From assembly GCF_035762065.1 (NCBI RefSeq), contig NZ_DASTPW010000016.1, positions 14,695 to 78,694 on the forward strand: a stretch of 64,000 bases of DNA, written 5' to 3'. This document shows, in pieces, positions 32,667 through 41,537 of the stretch (the first letter of the stretch is position 1; each line of letters begins with the position of its first letter). The stretch is from Methylibium sp035762065. GTDB lineage: Bacteria; Pseudomonadota; Gammaproteobacteria; Burkholderiales; Burkholderiaceae_C. Under the pieces are notes generated by a model. It was not told the origin of the DNA and searched no databases. It saw only the letters and a list, made by a program, of their open reading frames with translations. The translations under genes and the position numbers were made by a program.

Positions 32667-33497
32667 TTATCGACGGCCCTGCGAAGCCTCGTGGTCGCGC
32701 AGCGCCTGCAGCACGGCGCCGAAGGTCGGCGGCGCTTCGAACACTTCGACGAAGCCGCAGGCCCGCGCGCGCTCGGCGATGCGCGGATGCGTCGCCAGCG
32801 CCGCCGAGCGGTGCCAGTCGTCGCTGCGGCCCGCGCGGCGCGCGATCGCCTCGCCATGCCCGATCGCCTCGGAGCTGCCGAACAGCCACAGGTGCTGCGC
32901 GGGCGCGTCGAGCGCGCCGTCCCAGCAGCGCGCCTGCGCCGCGTCGAACACCGGCGCGCTGCGCCGGTAGACCGCGAGGCTCGCGACCTCGGCGCCCGCT
33001 TCGCGCCAACGCTCGGCGAGCCACTCGCGGCCCTGGCCGTCCGGCGAATGCGCCTCGCCGGCGGAGTCGCTGGCGCCGCGGACGACGAGCACCGAGCGGC
33101 CACGCCACGGCCCCTGCCGGCTCAGCACGGCCCACAGACTTTCCGAATCGAACTGCGCCGCGTCCGCCGCGGGCTCGACGATCGCGGCGGCAGGCACGCC
33201 TGCCGCACGCAGCGCCGCGGCCGTGCCCGGGCCGGGTGCGGCGGCGCGCACGCCTGGCGGCCAGCCGCTACCCGCCGGCTTGGCCGCAAAGAATTGCGCG
33301 ACCGCGTTGGCACTGACGAACATCAGGCTCGCCTGCCCGCCGAGCGCCTGCCAGGCGGCAACCACCGGCCGCGCGTCGGCCACCGGCTCGATGCCGATCA
33401 ACGGCAAGGCCTCGGCATCAAATCCCGCGGCGCGCAAGCGCTCGACCCAGCCCTGCGCCTGCTCGATCGGGCGCGTGACCAGGACGCGGCGCGTCAT
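32667..33497 (-). CDS. hemD: Uroporphyrinogen-III synthase
   Basis: The 276-residue product closes hydroxymethylbilane with inversion of ring D. This poorly conserved family is recognised by the start RRVLVTRPIEQAQGWVERL, LPLIGIEPV, MFVSANAVAQFF and the late block LWLFGSSEAIGHG. Its ATG overlaps the hemC stop codon by four bases, and hemC-hemD pairing confirms the identity. Confidence 0.92.
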   Translation of the reverse strand: MTRRVLVTRPIEQAQGWVERLRAAGFDAEALPLIGIEPVADARPVVAAWQALGGQASLMFVSANAVAQFFAAKPAGSGWPPGVRAAAPGPGTAAALRAAGVPAAAIVEPAADAAQFDSESLWAVLSRQGPWRGRSVLVVRGASDSAGEAHSPDGQGREWLAERWREAGAEVASLAVYRRSAPVFDAAQARCWDGALDAPAQHLWLFGSSEAIGHGEAIARRAGRSDDWHRSAALATHPRIAERARACGFVEVFEAPPTFGAVLQALRDHEASQGRR

Positions 33498-34453
33498 CGC
33501 AGCGTCGCGAGCAGCGCTTCGCCGCCGTCTGCGCGCAGCGCGTCCGCGACCGCGAGGCCCAGCGCTTCGGCGGCGGCGGTGTCGGCCACCGCGGCGTGCT
33601 GCTCGGCACGTACCAGCGTCGGCTCGGCAGCCTCGGGCGCGCCCAGGGCGGCGGCCAGGTGCAGCCGGCCATCGGCCGTCCAGCTTGCGTGCGCGGCCAG
33701 CGGCATGCTGCAACTGCCGCCCAGGGCCCGCGAGACCGCGCGCTCGGCATGCACCGCAAGCCAGCTCGGCCGGTGCGTCAGCGCCTGCAGCGCCTGCCAC
33801 AGCGCGGGGCAGCGCTCGGGCGCGTCGGCGCGCACCTCGATGCCGAGCGCGCCCTGCCCGGCAGCGGGCAGCATCTCGGTGGGTTCGAAGACGCCGCGGA
33901 TGCGCTCTGCCAGGCCCAGCCGCTTCAAGCCGGCCGCGGCGAGCACGATCGCGTCGTACTGGCCCTCGTCGAGCTTGCGCAGCCGCGTGTCGAGGTTGCC
34001 GCGCAGCGGCTCGATGCGCAGGTCAGGGCGGCGCGCGCGCAGCTGCGAAAGGCGCCGCAGGCTCGAGGTGCCGACCACCGCGCCGGCCGGCAGCGCCGCC
34101 AGGTCGGGGTGGCGCGGCGAGACCCAGGCGTCGCGCGGGTCCTCGCGTTCCAGCACCGCGGCCAGCACGAAGCCGGCCGGCAGGTCCATCGGCACGTCCT
34201 TCAGCGAGTGCACCGCGAGCTGCGCCTCGCCGGCCTCGAGCGCGGTCTCGAGTTCCTTGACGAACAGGCCCTTGCCGCCGACCTTGGACAGCGTGCGGTC
34301 GAGGATCTGGTCGCCCCGGGTCGTCATGCCCAGCAGCTCGACGCCCGAGGCCAGCCGCGCTTCGAGCAGCGCCTTCACATGCCGCGCCTGCCACAGCGCC
34401 AGGCGGCTCTCGCGCGTCGCGATGATCCAGGGGCGCGGGCTGGTCGGCGTCAT
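33494..34453 (-). CDS. hemC: Hydroxymethylbilane synthase (porphobilinogen deaminase)
   Basis: The 319-residue product joins four porphobilinogens. The start IIATRESRLALWQARHVKAL, the segment KGLFVKELETALEAGEAQLA with VHSLKDVP, and the dipyrromethane-cofactor cysteine Cys248 in ALGGSCSMPLAAHA are all present. It is the first gene of the hemC-D-X-Y operon, divergent from ppc with 128 bases between start codons. Confidence 0.95.
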   Translation of the reverse strand: MTPTSPRPWIIATRESRLALWQARHVKALLEARLASGVELLGMTTRGDQILDRTLSKVGGKGLFVKELETALEAGEAQLAVHSLKDVPMDLPAGFVLAAVLEREDPRDAWVSPRHPDLAALPAGAVVGTSSLRRLSQLRARRPDLRIEPLRGNLDTRLRKLDEGQYDAIVLAAAGLKRLGLAERIRGVFEPTEMLPAAGQGALGIEVRADAPERCPALWQALQALTHRPSWLAVHAERAVSRALGGSCSMPLAAHASWTADGRLHLAAALGAPEAAEPTLVRAEQHAAVADTAAAEALGLAVADALRADGGEALLATLR

Positions 34454-34581
34454 CGGTCGATGCTAGCAGCGGCTCTTTTGGCAGCGGGCCTGCGAACTGC
34501 GGTCCGGTTCGTCGGCATCATCCGCCGCGGTCGTGGCATGCGCGGTGCTTGCCTTCGCCCGCCCGCACTTCCCGCCTCGCC

Positions 34582-37392
34582 ATGCCCAGCAAAGCCGCCC
34601 CGAAGAAGACGAACAAGAACGACGAGAAGGATCGTCCGCTGGTCGAGGACATCCGGCTGCTCGGCCGCATCCTCGGCGACGTGATCCGCGAGCAGGAGGG
34701 CGCGGGCGAGTTCGAGCTGATCGAGCGCATCCGCCGGCTCGCGGTCGCCTTCCGCCTCAAGCGCGACGCGAAGGCCGGCCACGACCTGGACCGGCTGCTG
34801 AAGAACCTGTCGGTCGACCAGGCGGTCTCGGTGCTGCGCGCGTTCAGCTACTTCTCGCACCTGGCCAACATCGCCGAGGACCGCCATCACGTGCGTCGCC
34901 GCAGCCACCACGAGCGGCTCGGCCACATGCAGGAAGGCTCGCTCGCGATGAGCTTCGAGCGCCTCGCGCGCGCCGGCGTGCGTGCGAGCGAGATCGCCGA
35001 GGCGCTGGGGCGCGCGCACATCTCGCCGGTGCTGACCGCCCACCCCACCGAAGTGCAGCGCCAGAGCATCCTCGCGGCCGAGCGCGCGCTGGCCGAGCTG
35101 ATCGCCGAGCGCGACGGCCTCGCGACCGAGCGCGAATGCGCGGCCAACGAACGCGCGCTGCGCGCCCGCGTCACCCAGCTGTGGCAGACGCGGCTGCTGC
35201 GCACCTCGAAGCTGAGCGTCGCCAACGAGATCGACAACGCGCTGTCGTACTACCAGAGCACCTTCCTGCGCGAGATCCCGAAGCTCTATGCCGAGCTCGA
35301 AGAGCGTCTCGCCGGCTTCGAGATCGCGCCCTTCTTCCGCATGGGCAACTGGATCGGCGGCGATCGCGACGGCAACCCCAACGTCGTCGCCGCGACGCTG
35401 CGGCTCGCGGTGGCGCGCCACGTCGAGACGGTGCTGCGCTTCTACCTGACCGAGGTGCATCTGCTCGGCAGCGAGCTGTCGATGTCCGCGATGCTGGTGC
35501 CGGTGACGCCCGAGCTCGCGGCGCTGGCCGAGCGCTCGGGTGACGACAGCGAGCACCGCATCGACGAGCCCTACCGGCGCGCGCTGATCGGCGTCTATGC
35601 GCGGCTCGCCGCGACGCTTTCGCAGCTGACCGGCACCGAGGCGCTGCGCCACGCGATCGCACCGACCACCGCCTATGCCGGCGCGCACGAGCTGCTGGCC
35701 GACCTGCGCATCGTCGAAGCGTCGCTCGCCTCGCACTTCGGCAACGCGCTCGCCGCGACGCGCCTCGCGCCGCTGATCCGCGCGGTGCAGGTCTTCGGCT
35801 TCCATCTCGCGACCATCGACCTGCGGCAGAGCTCCGACCAGCACGAGGCCGTCGTCGCCGAGCTGCTGGCCACCGCGCGCATCGAAGCGGACTACGCCGC
35901 CTTGAGCGAGGCCGGAAAGATCAAAAGGCTGCTCGCGGTGCTGAACGACGCGCGCGGCCTGCAGGTGCGAGGCGCCGTCTACAGCGAGCGGGCGCGCGGC
36001 GAGCTGGCGATCTTCGAGGCCGCCTGCGAGCTGCGCAGGACGGTCGGCAGGCAGACGATCCGCCACGCGATCATCAGCCACACCGAGACGGTCTCCGACC
36101 TGCTCGAGGTGCTGTTGCTGCAAAAGGAGTGCGGGCTGCTGCAGGGCACGCTCGACGACGACGCGCGCGCCGACCTGATCGTCGTGCCGCTGTTCGAGAC
36201 CATCGGCGACCTGCGCCGGGCCGCGACGATCATGCGGGAGTTCTATGCGCTGCCGGGCGTGCTGGCGATGATCGCGCGCGGCGCACCCGACGGCTGGCGC
36301 GAGCAGGACGTGATGCTCGGCTACTCCGACAGCAACAAGGACGGCGGCTTCTTCACCAGCAACTGGGAGCTGTACCGCGCGGAGATCGCGCTGGTCGAAC
36401 TGTTCGAGCCCTTGCGGCGCGAGCACGGCATCACGCTGCGGCTGTTCCACGGCCGCGGCGGGACCGTGGGGCGCGGCGGCGGGCCCAGCTACCAGGCCAT
36501 CCTCGCCCAGCCGCCGGGCACGGTGAACGGCCAGATCCGCCTCACCGAGCAGGGCGAGGTGATCGCCTCGAAGTATGCGAACCCTGACATCGGCCGGCGC
36601 AACCTGGAGACGCTCGTCGCCGCCACGCTGGAGGCGACGCTGCTGCCCGTCAAGCGCGGCGTGCCGAAGCTCTTCCTCGACAGCGCCGACGAACTCTCGT
36701 CGCTGTCGATGGCGGCCTACCGCAGGCTCGTCTACGAAACGCCCGGCTTCGCCGACTACTTCTTCGCCGCGACGCCGATCCGCGAGATCGCCGAGCTGAA
36801 CATCGGCTCGCGCCCTGCGTCGCGCAAGTCGACGCGCGCGATCGAGGACCTGCGCGCGATCCCCTGGGGCTTCAGCTGGGGCCAGTGCCGCATCGCGCTG
36901 CCGGGCTGGTACGGCTTCGGTTCGGCGATCGAGGCCTTCCTCGGCCGCGACGCGGCGCGCCGCAAGGAGCGGCTCGCGCTCCTGCAGCGCATGCATGCGC
37001 AATGGCCGTTCTTCGGCACGCTGCTGTCGAACATCGACATGGTGCTCGCCAAGAGCGACCTCGGCCTCGCGACCCGCTATCTGGAGCTGGTGCCCGACAA
37101 GCGCGCGGCGAAGAAGATCTTCGCGGCGATCGAGGCCGAGTGGCAGCGCACCGACGCGGCGCTGGCCCTGATCACCGGCCAGCCGAAGCGGCTCGCGGCC
37201 AACCCCTCGCTCGCGCGTTCGATCGAGCACCGGCTGCCCTACCTGGATCCGCTGAACCACTTGCAGGTCGAGCTCATGCGCAGGCACCGCGCCCATGCGG
37301 CGGCGGGCAACGCGGAGCAGGAAGCGCGGGTGCGGCGCGGCATCCACATGTCGATCAACGGGGTCGCGGCGGGCCTGCGCAATTCGGGCTAG
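34582..37392 (+). CDS. ppc: Phosphoenolpyruvate carboxylase
   Basis: The 936-residue enzyme adds bicarbonate to phosphoenolpyruvate to give oxaloacetate. The catalytic His is in VLTAHPTEVQRQSIL; GYSDSNKDGGFFTSNWELY and FHGRGGTVGRGGGPSYQAIL are the active-site loops, and the C-terminus GVAAGLRNSG is the usual end. The ATG at 34582 starts a short Lys-rich leader (SKAAPKKTNKNDEKD) ahead of the conserved fold; an upstream start adds only shadow sequence. Slightly longer than the E. coli enzyme because of the leader. Confidence 0.95.
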   Translation: MPSKAAPKKTNKNDEKDRPLVEDIRLLGRILGDVIREQEGAGEFELIERIRRLAVAFRLKRDAKAGHDLDRLLKNLSVDQAVSVLRAFSYFSHLANIAEDRHHVRRRSHHERLGHMQEGSLAMSFERLARAGVRASEIAEALGRAHISPVLTAHPTEVQRQSILAAERALAELIAERDGLATERECAANERALRARVTQLWQTRLLRTSKLSVANEIDNALSYYQSTFLREIPKLYAELEERLAGFEIAPFFRMGNWIGGDRDGNPNVVAATLRLAVARHVETVLRFYLTEVHLLGSELSMSAMLVPVTPELAALAERSGDDSEHRIDEPYRRALIGVYARLAATLSQLTGTEALRHAIAPTTAYAGAHELLADLRIVEASLASHFGNALAATRLAPLIRAVQVFGFHLATIDLRQSSDQHEAVVAELLATARIEADYAALSEAGKIKRLLAVLNDARGLQVRGAVYSERARGELAIFEAACELRRTVGRQTIRHAIISHTETVSDLLEVLLLQKECGLLQGTLDDDARADLIVVPLFETIGDLRRAATIMREFYALPGVLAMIARGAPDGWREQDVMLGYSDSNKDGGFFTSNWELYRAEIALVELFEPLRREHGITLRLFHGRGGTVGRGGGPSYQAILAQPPGTVNGQIRLTEQGEVIASKYANPDIGRRNLETLVAATLEATLLPVKRGVPKLFLDSADELSSLSMAAYRRLVYETPGFADYFFAATPIREIAELNIGSRPASRKSTRAIEDLRAIPWGFSWGQCRIALPGWYGFGSAIEAFLGRDAARRKERLALLQRMHAQWPFFGTLLSNIDMVLAKSDLGLATRYLELVPDKRAAKKIFAAIEAEWQRTDAALALITGQPKRLAANPSLARSIEHRLPYLDPLNHLQVELMRRHRAHAAAGNAEQEARVRRGIHMSINGVAAGLRNSG

Positions 37393-37450
37393 GCGCGACG
37401 GGGCGGGCGCGCGCCTTGCCCCTGCGTCGGAATCGCTCTCGCCGCGTCCG

Positions 37451-38455
37451 ATGCAGAACTCTCGCTACACCCAACTCGACGGCTGGCGCGGCATCAGCAT
37501 CCTGCTGGTGCTAGCCGCCCACCTCCTGCCGCTCGGGCCGAAAGCGCTGCGTGCCAACGAAGCGGCGGGGATGGCCGGCATGGCGATCTTCTTCACGCTG
37601 TCCGGCTTCCTGATCACCACCTTCTTGCTGAAGCGCCCGGCGGTGCTGGACTTCCTGGCGCGTCGCTTCTTCCGCATCGTGCCGCTGGTGTGGCTGGTCG
37701 CGGCGATCGCGCTGGCGGTGTTCGACGGCACCGCCGAGCAGCTGTTGGCGCACCTGTTCTTCTACGCGAACCTGCCGCCGTTCCAGTTGATCGACGCGAC
37801 CGCGCCGCTGTGGAGCGTGTGCGTCGAGGTGCAGTTCTACGTCGGCATCGCCTTGCTGTACGCGGCCTTCGGCGTGCGCGGGCTGTGGCTCGTGCCGGTG
37901 CTGGCGCTCTTCTTCACGCTGCTGCGCTTCGATGCCGGCCTCGTCGACAACATCGTGACCTGGGCGCGCGTCGACGAGATCCTCGCCGGCTGCTGCGTGG
38001 CGCTCGCCTTGCACCGCTGGCCGAAGCTGCACGACGACGAAGGCCTGCGCCGCAAGGCGGTGCTGGCGCGATGGCTGCTGCTGCCCCTGTTCGTCGCCTC
38101 CTGCCACCCGTCGATGCCGTTCGGCTTCTCGCTGCTGCGGCCGTACGCGACGGCCGCGCTGGTCGCGACGACGCTGCTCGCGCCGGTGGGCCTGCTGGAG
38201 TCGCGCCGGCTCGCCTACGTCGCCGCCATCTCGTTCGCGCTGTACGTGATCCATCCGCTGCTGGTGCACAGCCCCCTTGGATCGGGGGATACGCTGGAGC
38301 GCTATGCGAAAAGGCCGCTGCTGATCGCGGTGCTGTGGGCGCTGGCCCACCTCTCGACCTTCCACTTCGAGCGACACTGGATTCGCCTCGGCCACTGGCT
38401 CGGGCGGCGTTTCGGCAGCGGGCGGCAGCCCGCGCTCGAAGCGCGCCGCACCTGA
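37451..38455 (+). CDS. Membrane acyltransferase (acyltransferase-3/OafA family)
   Basis: A 334-residue multi-span membrane protein. The start YTQLDGWRGISILLVLAAHL is the signature of acyltransferase-3 enzymes, which transfer acyl groups to cell-surface sugars; the histidine in AAHLLP is the presumed catalytic one. RRFFRIVPLVW and APLWSVCVEVQFY are also typical. About nine or ten hydrophobic segments follow. There is no C-terminal SGNH domain. It lies 58 bases after ppc and 77 bases before the DUF1996 lipoprotein gene, on the same strand. The substrate is unknown. Confidence 0.88.
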   Translation: MQNSRYTQLDGWRGISILLVLAAHLLPLGPKALRANEAAGMAGMAIFFTLSGFLITTFLLKRPAVLDFLARRFFRIVPLVWLVAAIALAVFDGTAEQLLAHLFFYANLPPFQLIDATAPLWSVCVEVQFYVGIALLYAAFGVRGLWLVPVLALFFTLLRFDAGLVDNIVTWARVDEILAGCCVALALHRWPKLHDDEGLRRKAVLARWLLLPLFVASCHPSMPFGFSLLRPYATAALVATTLLAPVGLLESRRLAYVAAISFALYVIHPLLVHSPLGSGDTLERYAKRPLLIAVLWALAHLSTFHFERHWIRLGHWLGRRFGSGRQPALEARRT

Positions 38456-38532
38456 GACGCCGACGGCCGCACGCGCCGGCGGAACCTCGCCGGCGCCGTG
38501 CCACGAACGAAGCTTCGCGAGGAACGCCCACC

Positions 38533-39540
38533 ATGAACCGACCCGCCTTGCCGCCTCGAAGCCGTCTCGCCTGGGCCATGCTGGCCGCCGCGGGCATCGC
38601 GCTCGCGTCGTGCGGCGCCGCGCCATCGTCGAGGGACGGGGCCGCCGACGCGCTGCCCTATGTCGACGCGAGCCGCCTGCCGCCGGCCGATCCGGGCAAG
38701 TCGGGCCGGCTGATCAGCAAGACCGGCGAGCAGCCCTACCGCGATCCGGACGGCATGGGCGCCTTCCGCACGGTGTGCCGCTACAGCCACATGAACTTCG
38801 ACGATCCGCTCGTCTACCCCGGGCAGCCCGGCAAGAGCCATCTGCACGTGTTCTTCGGCAATGCGGGCGTGGACGGCAACAGCACGCCCGAGTCGATCCG
38901 GGAGCGCGGCAACAGCACCTGCCGCGGCGGCACCGTCAACCGCAGCGGCTACTGGGTGCCGGCGATCATCGACACGCGGGATGGACGGCCGGTCGTGCCC
39001 GCCAGCGAGCACGACTTCTATTACAAGACCGGCTACCACCTCTTCGGCCAGGACGCGAAGGTGAGGCCCTTTCCGGTCGGCTTCCGCATGATCGCCGGCG
39101 ACTCGAAGAGCCGCGAGCCGCAACGCAACGTCGGCCACTTCGAGTGCAAGGGACGCAAGTCGGACACCTTGCCCGATTGCCCGAACGGCGAGCTGCGGCA
39201 GATCGTCGAGTTCCCGCAGTGCTGGGACGGCGTGAACCTCGACAGCCCCGATCACCGCAGCCACGTGGTCTATGCGCGCAACGGGCAATGCCCGAAGTCG
39301 CATCCGGTGCACTTCCCGCAGGTCACCTACATCATCAAGTACCAGGTGCCTGCCTCGGGCTCGGCGAGCTGGCGGCTGAGCAGCGACCTGGCCGGCGCGC
39401 CGGCCGGCAGCTCCAACCACGGCGACTGGGTCAACGGCTGGGAGCAGGAGGTGATGGACACCTTCGTCGAGCGCGTGGTGAGCAAGGGCCTCTCGGCGGG
39501 CTCGCACATCGTCGGCGACGGCCGGGTGATTTATTACTGA
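38533..39540 (+). CDS. DUF1996 lipoprotein
   Basis: A 335-residue exported protein. The N-terminus (LAWAMLAAAGIALASCGAAP) ends in a lipobox with the modified Cys at about residue 27, so it is membrane-anchored. Residues about 75-315 form one DUF1996 domain: FRTVCRYSHMNFDDPLVYPG, SHLHVFFGNAG, the region around YWVPAIID, VGFRMIAGDS and a C-terminal SSNHGDWVNGWEQEVMD. Conserved His, Asp and Cys suggest a sugar- or metal-binding or hydrolytic role, but no activity is established for the family, which is better known in fungi and Actinobacteria. It is paired with the acyltransferase. Confidence 0.85.
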   Translation: MNRPALPPRSRLAWAMLAAAGIALASCGAAPSSRDGAADALPYVDASRLPPADPGKSGRLISKTGEQPYRDPDGMGAFRTVCRYSHMNFDDPLVYPGQPGKSHLHVFFGNAGVDGNSTPESIRERGNSTCRGGTVNRSGYWVPAIIDTRDGRPVVPASEHDFYYKTGYHLFGQDAKVRPFPVGFRMIAGDSKSREPQRNVGHFECKGRKSDTLPDCPNGELRQIVEFPQCWDGVNLDSPDHRSHVVYARNGQCPKSHPVHFPQVTYIIKYQVPASGSASWRLSSDLAGAPAGSSNHGDWVNGWEQEVMDTFVERVVSKGLSAGSHIVGDGRVIYY

Positions 39541-39616
39541 CCACCCCGTTGCGGCTTCGCCGCTCCCCTCAAGGGGCGCCGCTGGCGGCCCGGCGGAGCC
39601 CGATCCGCGGCGGCTA
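39541..39616 (+). repeat. Structured intergenic repeat (three hairpins), copy B
   Basis: It starts directly after the DUF1996 stop codon and ends in the stop codon of the convergent ZIP gene, filling the whole gap. It is the reverse-complement partner of 21792-21870. Hairpins include GCGGC-TTC-GCCGC and CCCC-TCAA-GGGG; both stems differ from copy A yet still pair. In both copies the element begins 0-5 bases after an upstream stop in the same relative orientation. It may serve as a two-way terminator here. Confidence 0.8.
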
Positions 39617-40483
39617 CTCGGTCGGTGTCGTGACTCTCGCGGGTGCCGCGCCGTGCTCGTGGCCGTGGCTGTGCTCATAACCGACCAGCCCGTGCGCCAG
39701 GCCGGCCGCGGCGGCAATCGCGAGGCCGACCGCGAAGAAGCCGAGCTGCGCCGCGGTGTCGCGCCCGCTGAGGCGGCGCTGCAGTTGCGGGATCAGGTCG
39801 GCCACCGCGACGTAGACGAAGCTGCTCGACGCGACCACCAGCAAGAAAGGCAGCCAGGCCTCGAAGGGCTGGATCACCCACCAGCCGAGCACGCCGCCCG
39901 CCACCGCGGCCATCCCCGACACCGCGTTGTAGGCCAGCGCCCGCGCCCGTGACAGCCCGGCGTTGAGCAGCACGATGTAGTCGCCGACCTCCTGCGGAAT
40001 CTCGTGGGCGATGATCGCCAGCGCGGTGACGACGCCCAGGCTCGTGTCGGCCAGGAAGGCCGCGGCGATCAGCACGCCGTCGCAGAAGTTGTGGATGCTG
40101 TCGCCGACCAGCACCGACAGCCCGCCGCGGCCTGCCTGCTCGGCATCGAAGCCGTGATGGTGGTGGTGGTGCGGGTCGTCGCCTTCGTGGTGGTGGCTGT
40201 GGCGGTAGAGCTCCGCTTTCTCGAGCAGGAAGAAGAACACCAACCCGCCGAGCAGCGCCGCGAACAGCGCCTGCGGTGAAGCGGCGCCGGCCTCGCCCGC
40301 GCGCTCGAAGGCCTCGGGCAGCACGTTGAGCAGCGCGGTGCCGAGCAGCACGCCGGCCGACAGGCTGACCAGGTGCCGCACGATCAGCTTGAGCATCGCG
40401 AGCGTCAGGCCGGCCGCGATCAGCACGGACAGCAAGCCGCCGGCCAGCGTCGCCAGCACGATCCACAGCAGGCTCGTCGTCAT
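39614..40483 (-). CDS. ZIP-family divalent metal transporter
   Basis: A 289-residue inner-membrane protein with about eight hydrophobic segments. The variable loop between segments three and four is very His-rich (HSHHHEGDDPHHHHHHGF), the usual ZIP metal-sensing loop. The conserved membrane motifs DSIHNFCDGVLIAAAF and AIIAHEIPQEVGDYIVLL carry the metal-path residues. A second His cluster (EHSHGHEHG) is at the C-terminus. Zinc is the likely substrate; iron or manganese are possible. Confidence 0.9.
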   Translation of the reverse strand: MTTSLLWIVLATLAGGLLSVLIAAGLTLAMLKLIVRHLVSLSAGVLLGTALLNVLPEAFERAGEAGAASPQALFAALLGGLVFFFLLEKAELYRHSHHHEGDDPHHHHHHGFDAEQAGRGGLSVLVGDSIHNFCDGVLIAAAFLADTSLGVVTALAIIAHEIPQEVGDYIVLLNAGLSRARALAYNAVSGMAAVAGGVLGWWVIQPFEAWLPFLLVVASSSFVYVAVADLIPQLQRRLSGRDTAAQLGFFAVGLAIAAAAGLAHGLVGYEHSHGHEHGAAPARVTTPTE

Positions 40484-40515
40484 CGCTTCCCCCCGTCGTC
40501 CATCTTCATGCGCGC

Positions 40516-40541
40516 AAAAAGAACCGCGCCCGAAGGCGCGG
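40516..40541 (-). terminator. Rho-independent terminator of the dienelactone-hydrolase-like gene
   Basis: Minus strand: stem CCGCGCC/GGCGCGG with a TTCG tetraloop, then TTCTTTTT, beginning 23 bases after the stop codon at 40565. It separates this gene from the ZIP gene downstream. Confidence 0.9.
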
Positions 40542-40564
40542 TCCTGCTCGAGCGCTGCGAAACC

Positions 40565-41440
40565 TCAGGCCACGCCCCAGGCCCTGAACCATGCAAGGCA
40601 GCGCTTCCAGCCGTCTTCGGCGGCGTCCTTGCGGTAGCTCGGCCGGTAGTCGGCATGGAAGGCATGCGGCGCATCCGGGTAGACGACGAAGTTCGATGCC
40701 TTTGCCGCGACGTTGCCCGAGGCCAGAGCCGTTTTCATCTTATCGACCGTGTCAAGCGGGATGCCGCCGTCCTTCTCGCCGTACAGGCCGAGCACCGGCG
40801 CATTGAGCGAGCCGGCCAGATCGACGGGCTGCTTCGGCGTCATCGCGTTCGCGTCGCCAACGAGCCGCCCGTACCAGGCGACGCCGGCCTTGAGCCTCGG
40901 GTTGTGCGCCGAGTACAGCCAGGTGATGCGCCCGCCCCAGCAGAAGCCGGTCGCGCCCAGGCGGGCGGTGTCGCCGCCGTTCGCCGCGGCCCAGGTGACG
41001 GCGGCATCGAGATCGCTCAAGGCCTGCGTGTCGGGCTTCTTCGAGACGACCTCGGCCATGAGCTTCGGGATGTCGGTGTAAGCCTTCGCGTCGCCCTGGC
41101 GCACGAACATCTCCGGCGCGATCGCGAGGTAGCCCTGCTTCGCGAAGCGGCGCGCGACGTCGGCGATGTGCTCGTGCACGCCGAAGATCTCGCTGATCAC
41201 CAGCACGACCGGCAGCTTGCCGGCGGGCTGGGCCGGCTGGGCCCGGTACGCCGGGATCGACCGATCGCCGGCGGCGAATTCGATCGGGCCGGCCGTCAGG
41301 CCTTCGCTGCTGGTCGTGATCGTCTGCGCGCTCACGGGCAGCACCGCCGCCGCGAAGCCGCTGCCGATGGAGGTCGCGACGAAGTCGCGTCGGTTGAAAG
41401 GGCGTGTCGGCGTGAGGCTGTCCAACTCCTGCTTCAGCAT
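40565..41440 (-). CDS. Dienelactone-hydrolase-family protein with Tat signal
   Basis: A 291-residue alpha/beta hydrolase. The N-terminus has a twin-arginine motif (FNRRDFVATSIGSGFAAAVL, with SAQ at the cut site), so it is predicted to be exported folded. The catalytic Cys replaces Ser in GATGFCWGGRITW, as in dienelactone hydrolases; the Asp is in LYGEKDGGIP and the His in YPDAPHAFHADYRPSYRK. Periplasmic location is unusual compared with cytoplasmic ClcD enzymes. Its gene ends in a good terminator and a possible -10 (TAGAAT, complement of 41479-41484) lies upstream. Confidence 0.9.
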   Translation of the reverse strand: MLKQELDSLTPTRPFNRRDFVATSIGSGFAAAVLPVSAQTITTSSEGLTAGPIEFAAGDRSIPAYRAQPAQPAGKLPVVLVISEIFGVHEHIADVARRFAKQGYLAIAPEMFVRQGDAKAYTDIPKLMAEVVSKKPDTQALSDLDAAVTWAAANGGDTARLGATGFCWGGRITWLYSAHNPRLKAGVAWYGRLVGDANAMTPKQPVDLAGSLNAPVLGLYGEKDGGIPLDTVDKMKTALASGNVAAKASNFVVYPDAPHAFHADYRPSYRKDAAEDGWKRCLAWFRAWGVA

Positions 41441-41537
41441 CGCGAGGCTCCTGTTCGAGGCCGTTTGGGAAGGCGCCGATTCTAGGGAGCGGGTCCGCGC
41501 CGTCCGTGCCGCAGCCCCTTCGTGGGCTGCCGACACA

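Noticed and set aside
31422..34466. A 1014-codon open frame on the plus strand opposite hemX-hemD-hemC
   Set aside because: It covers three well-supported minus-strand genes and has only Ser/Arg/Ala-rich sequence.
34450..37347. A 965-codon open frame on the minus strand opposite ppc
   Set aside because: It is a low-complexity shadow of the phosphoenolpyruvate carboxylase gene without recognisable domains.
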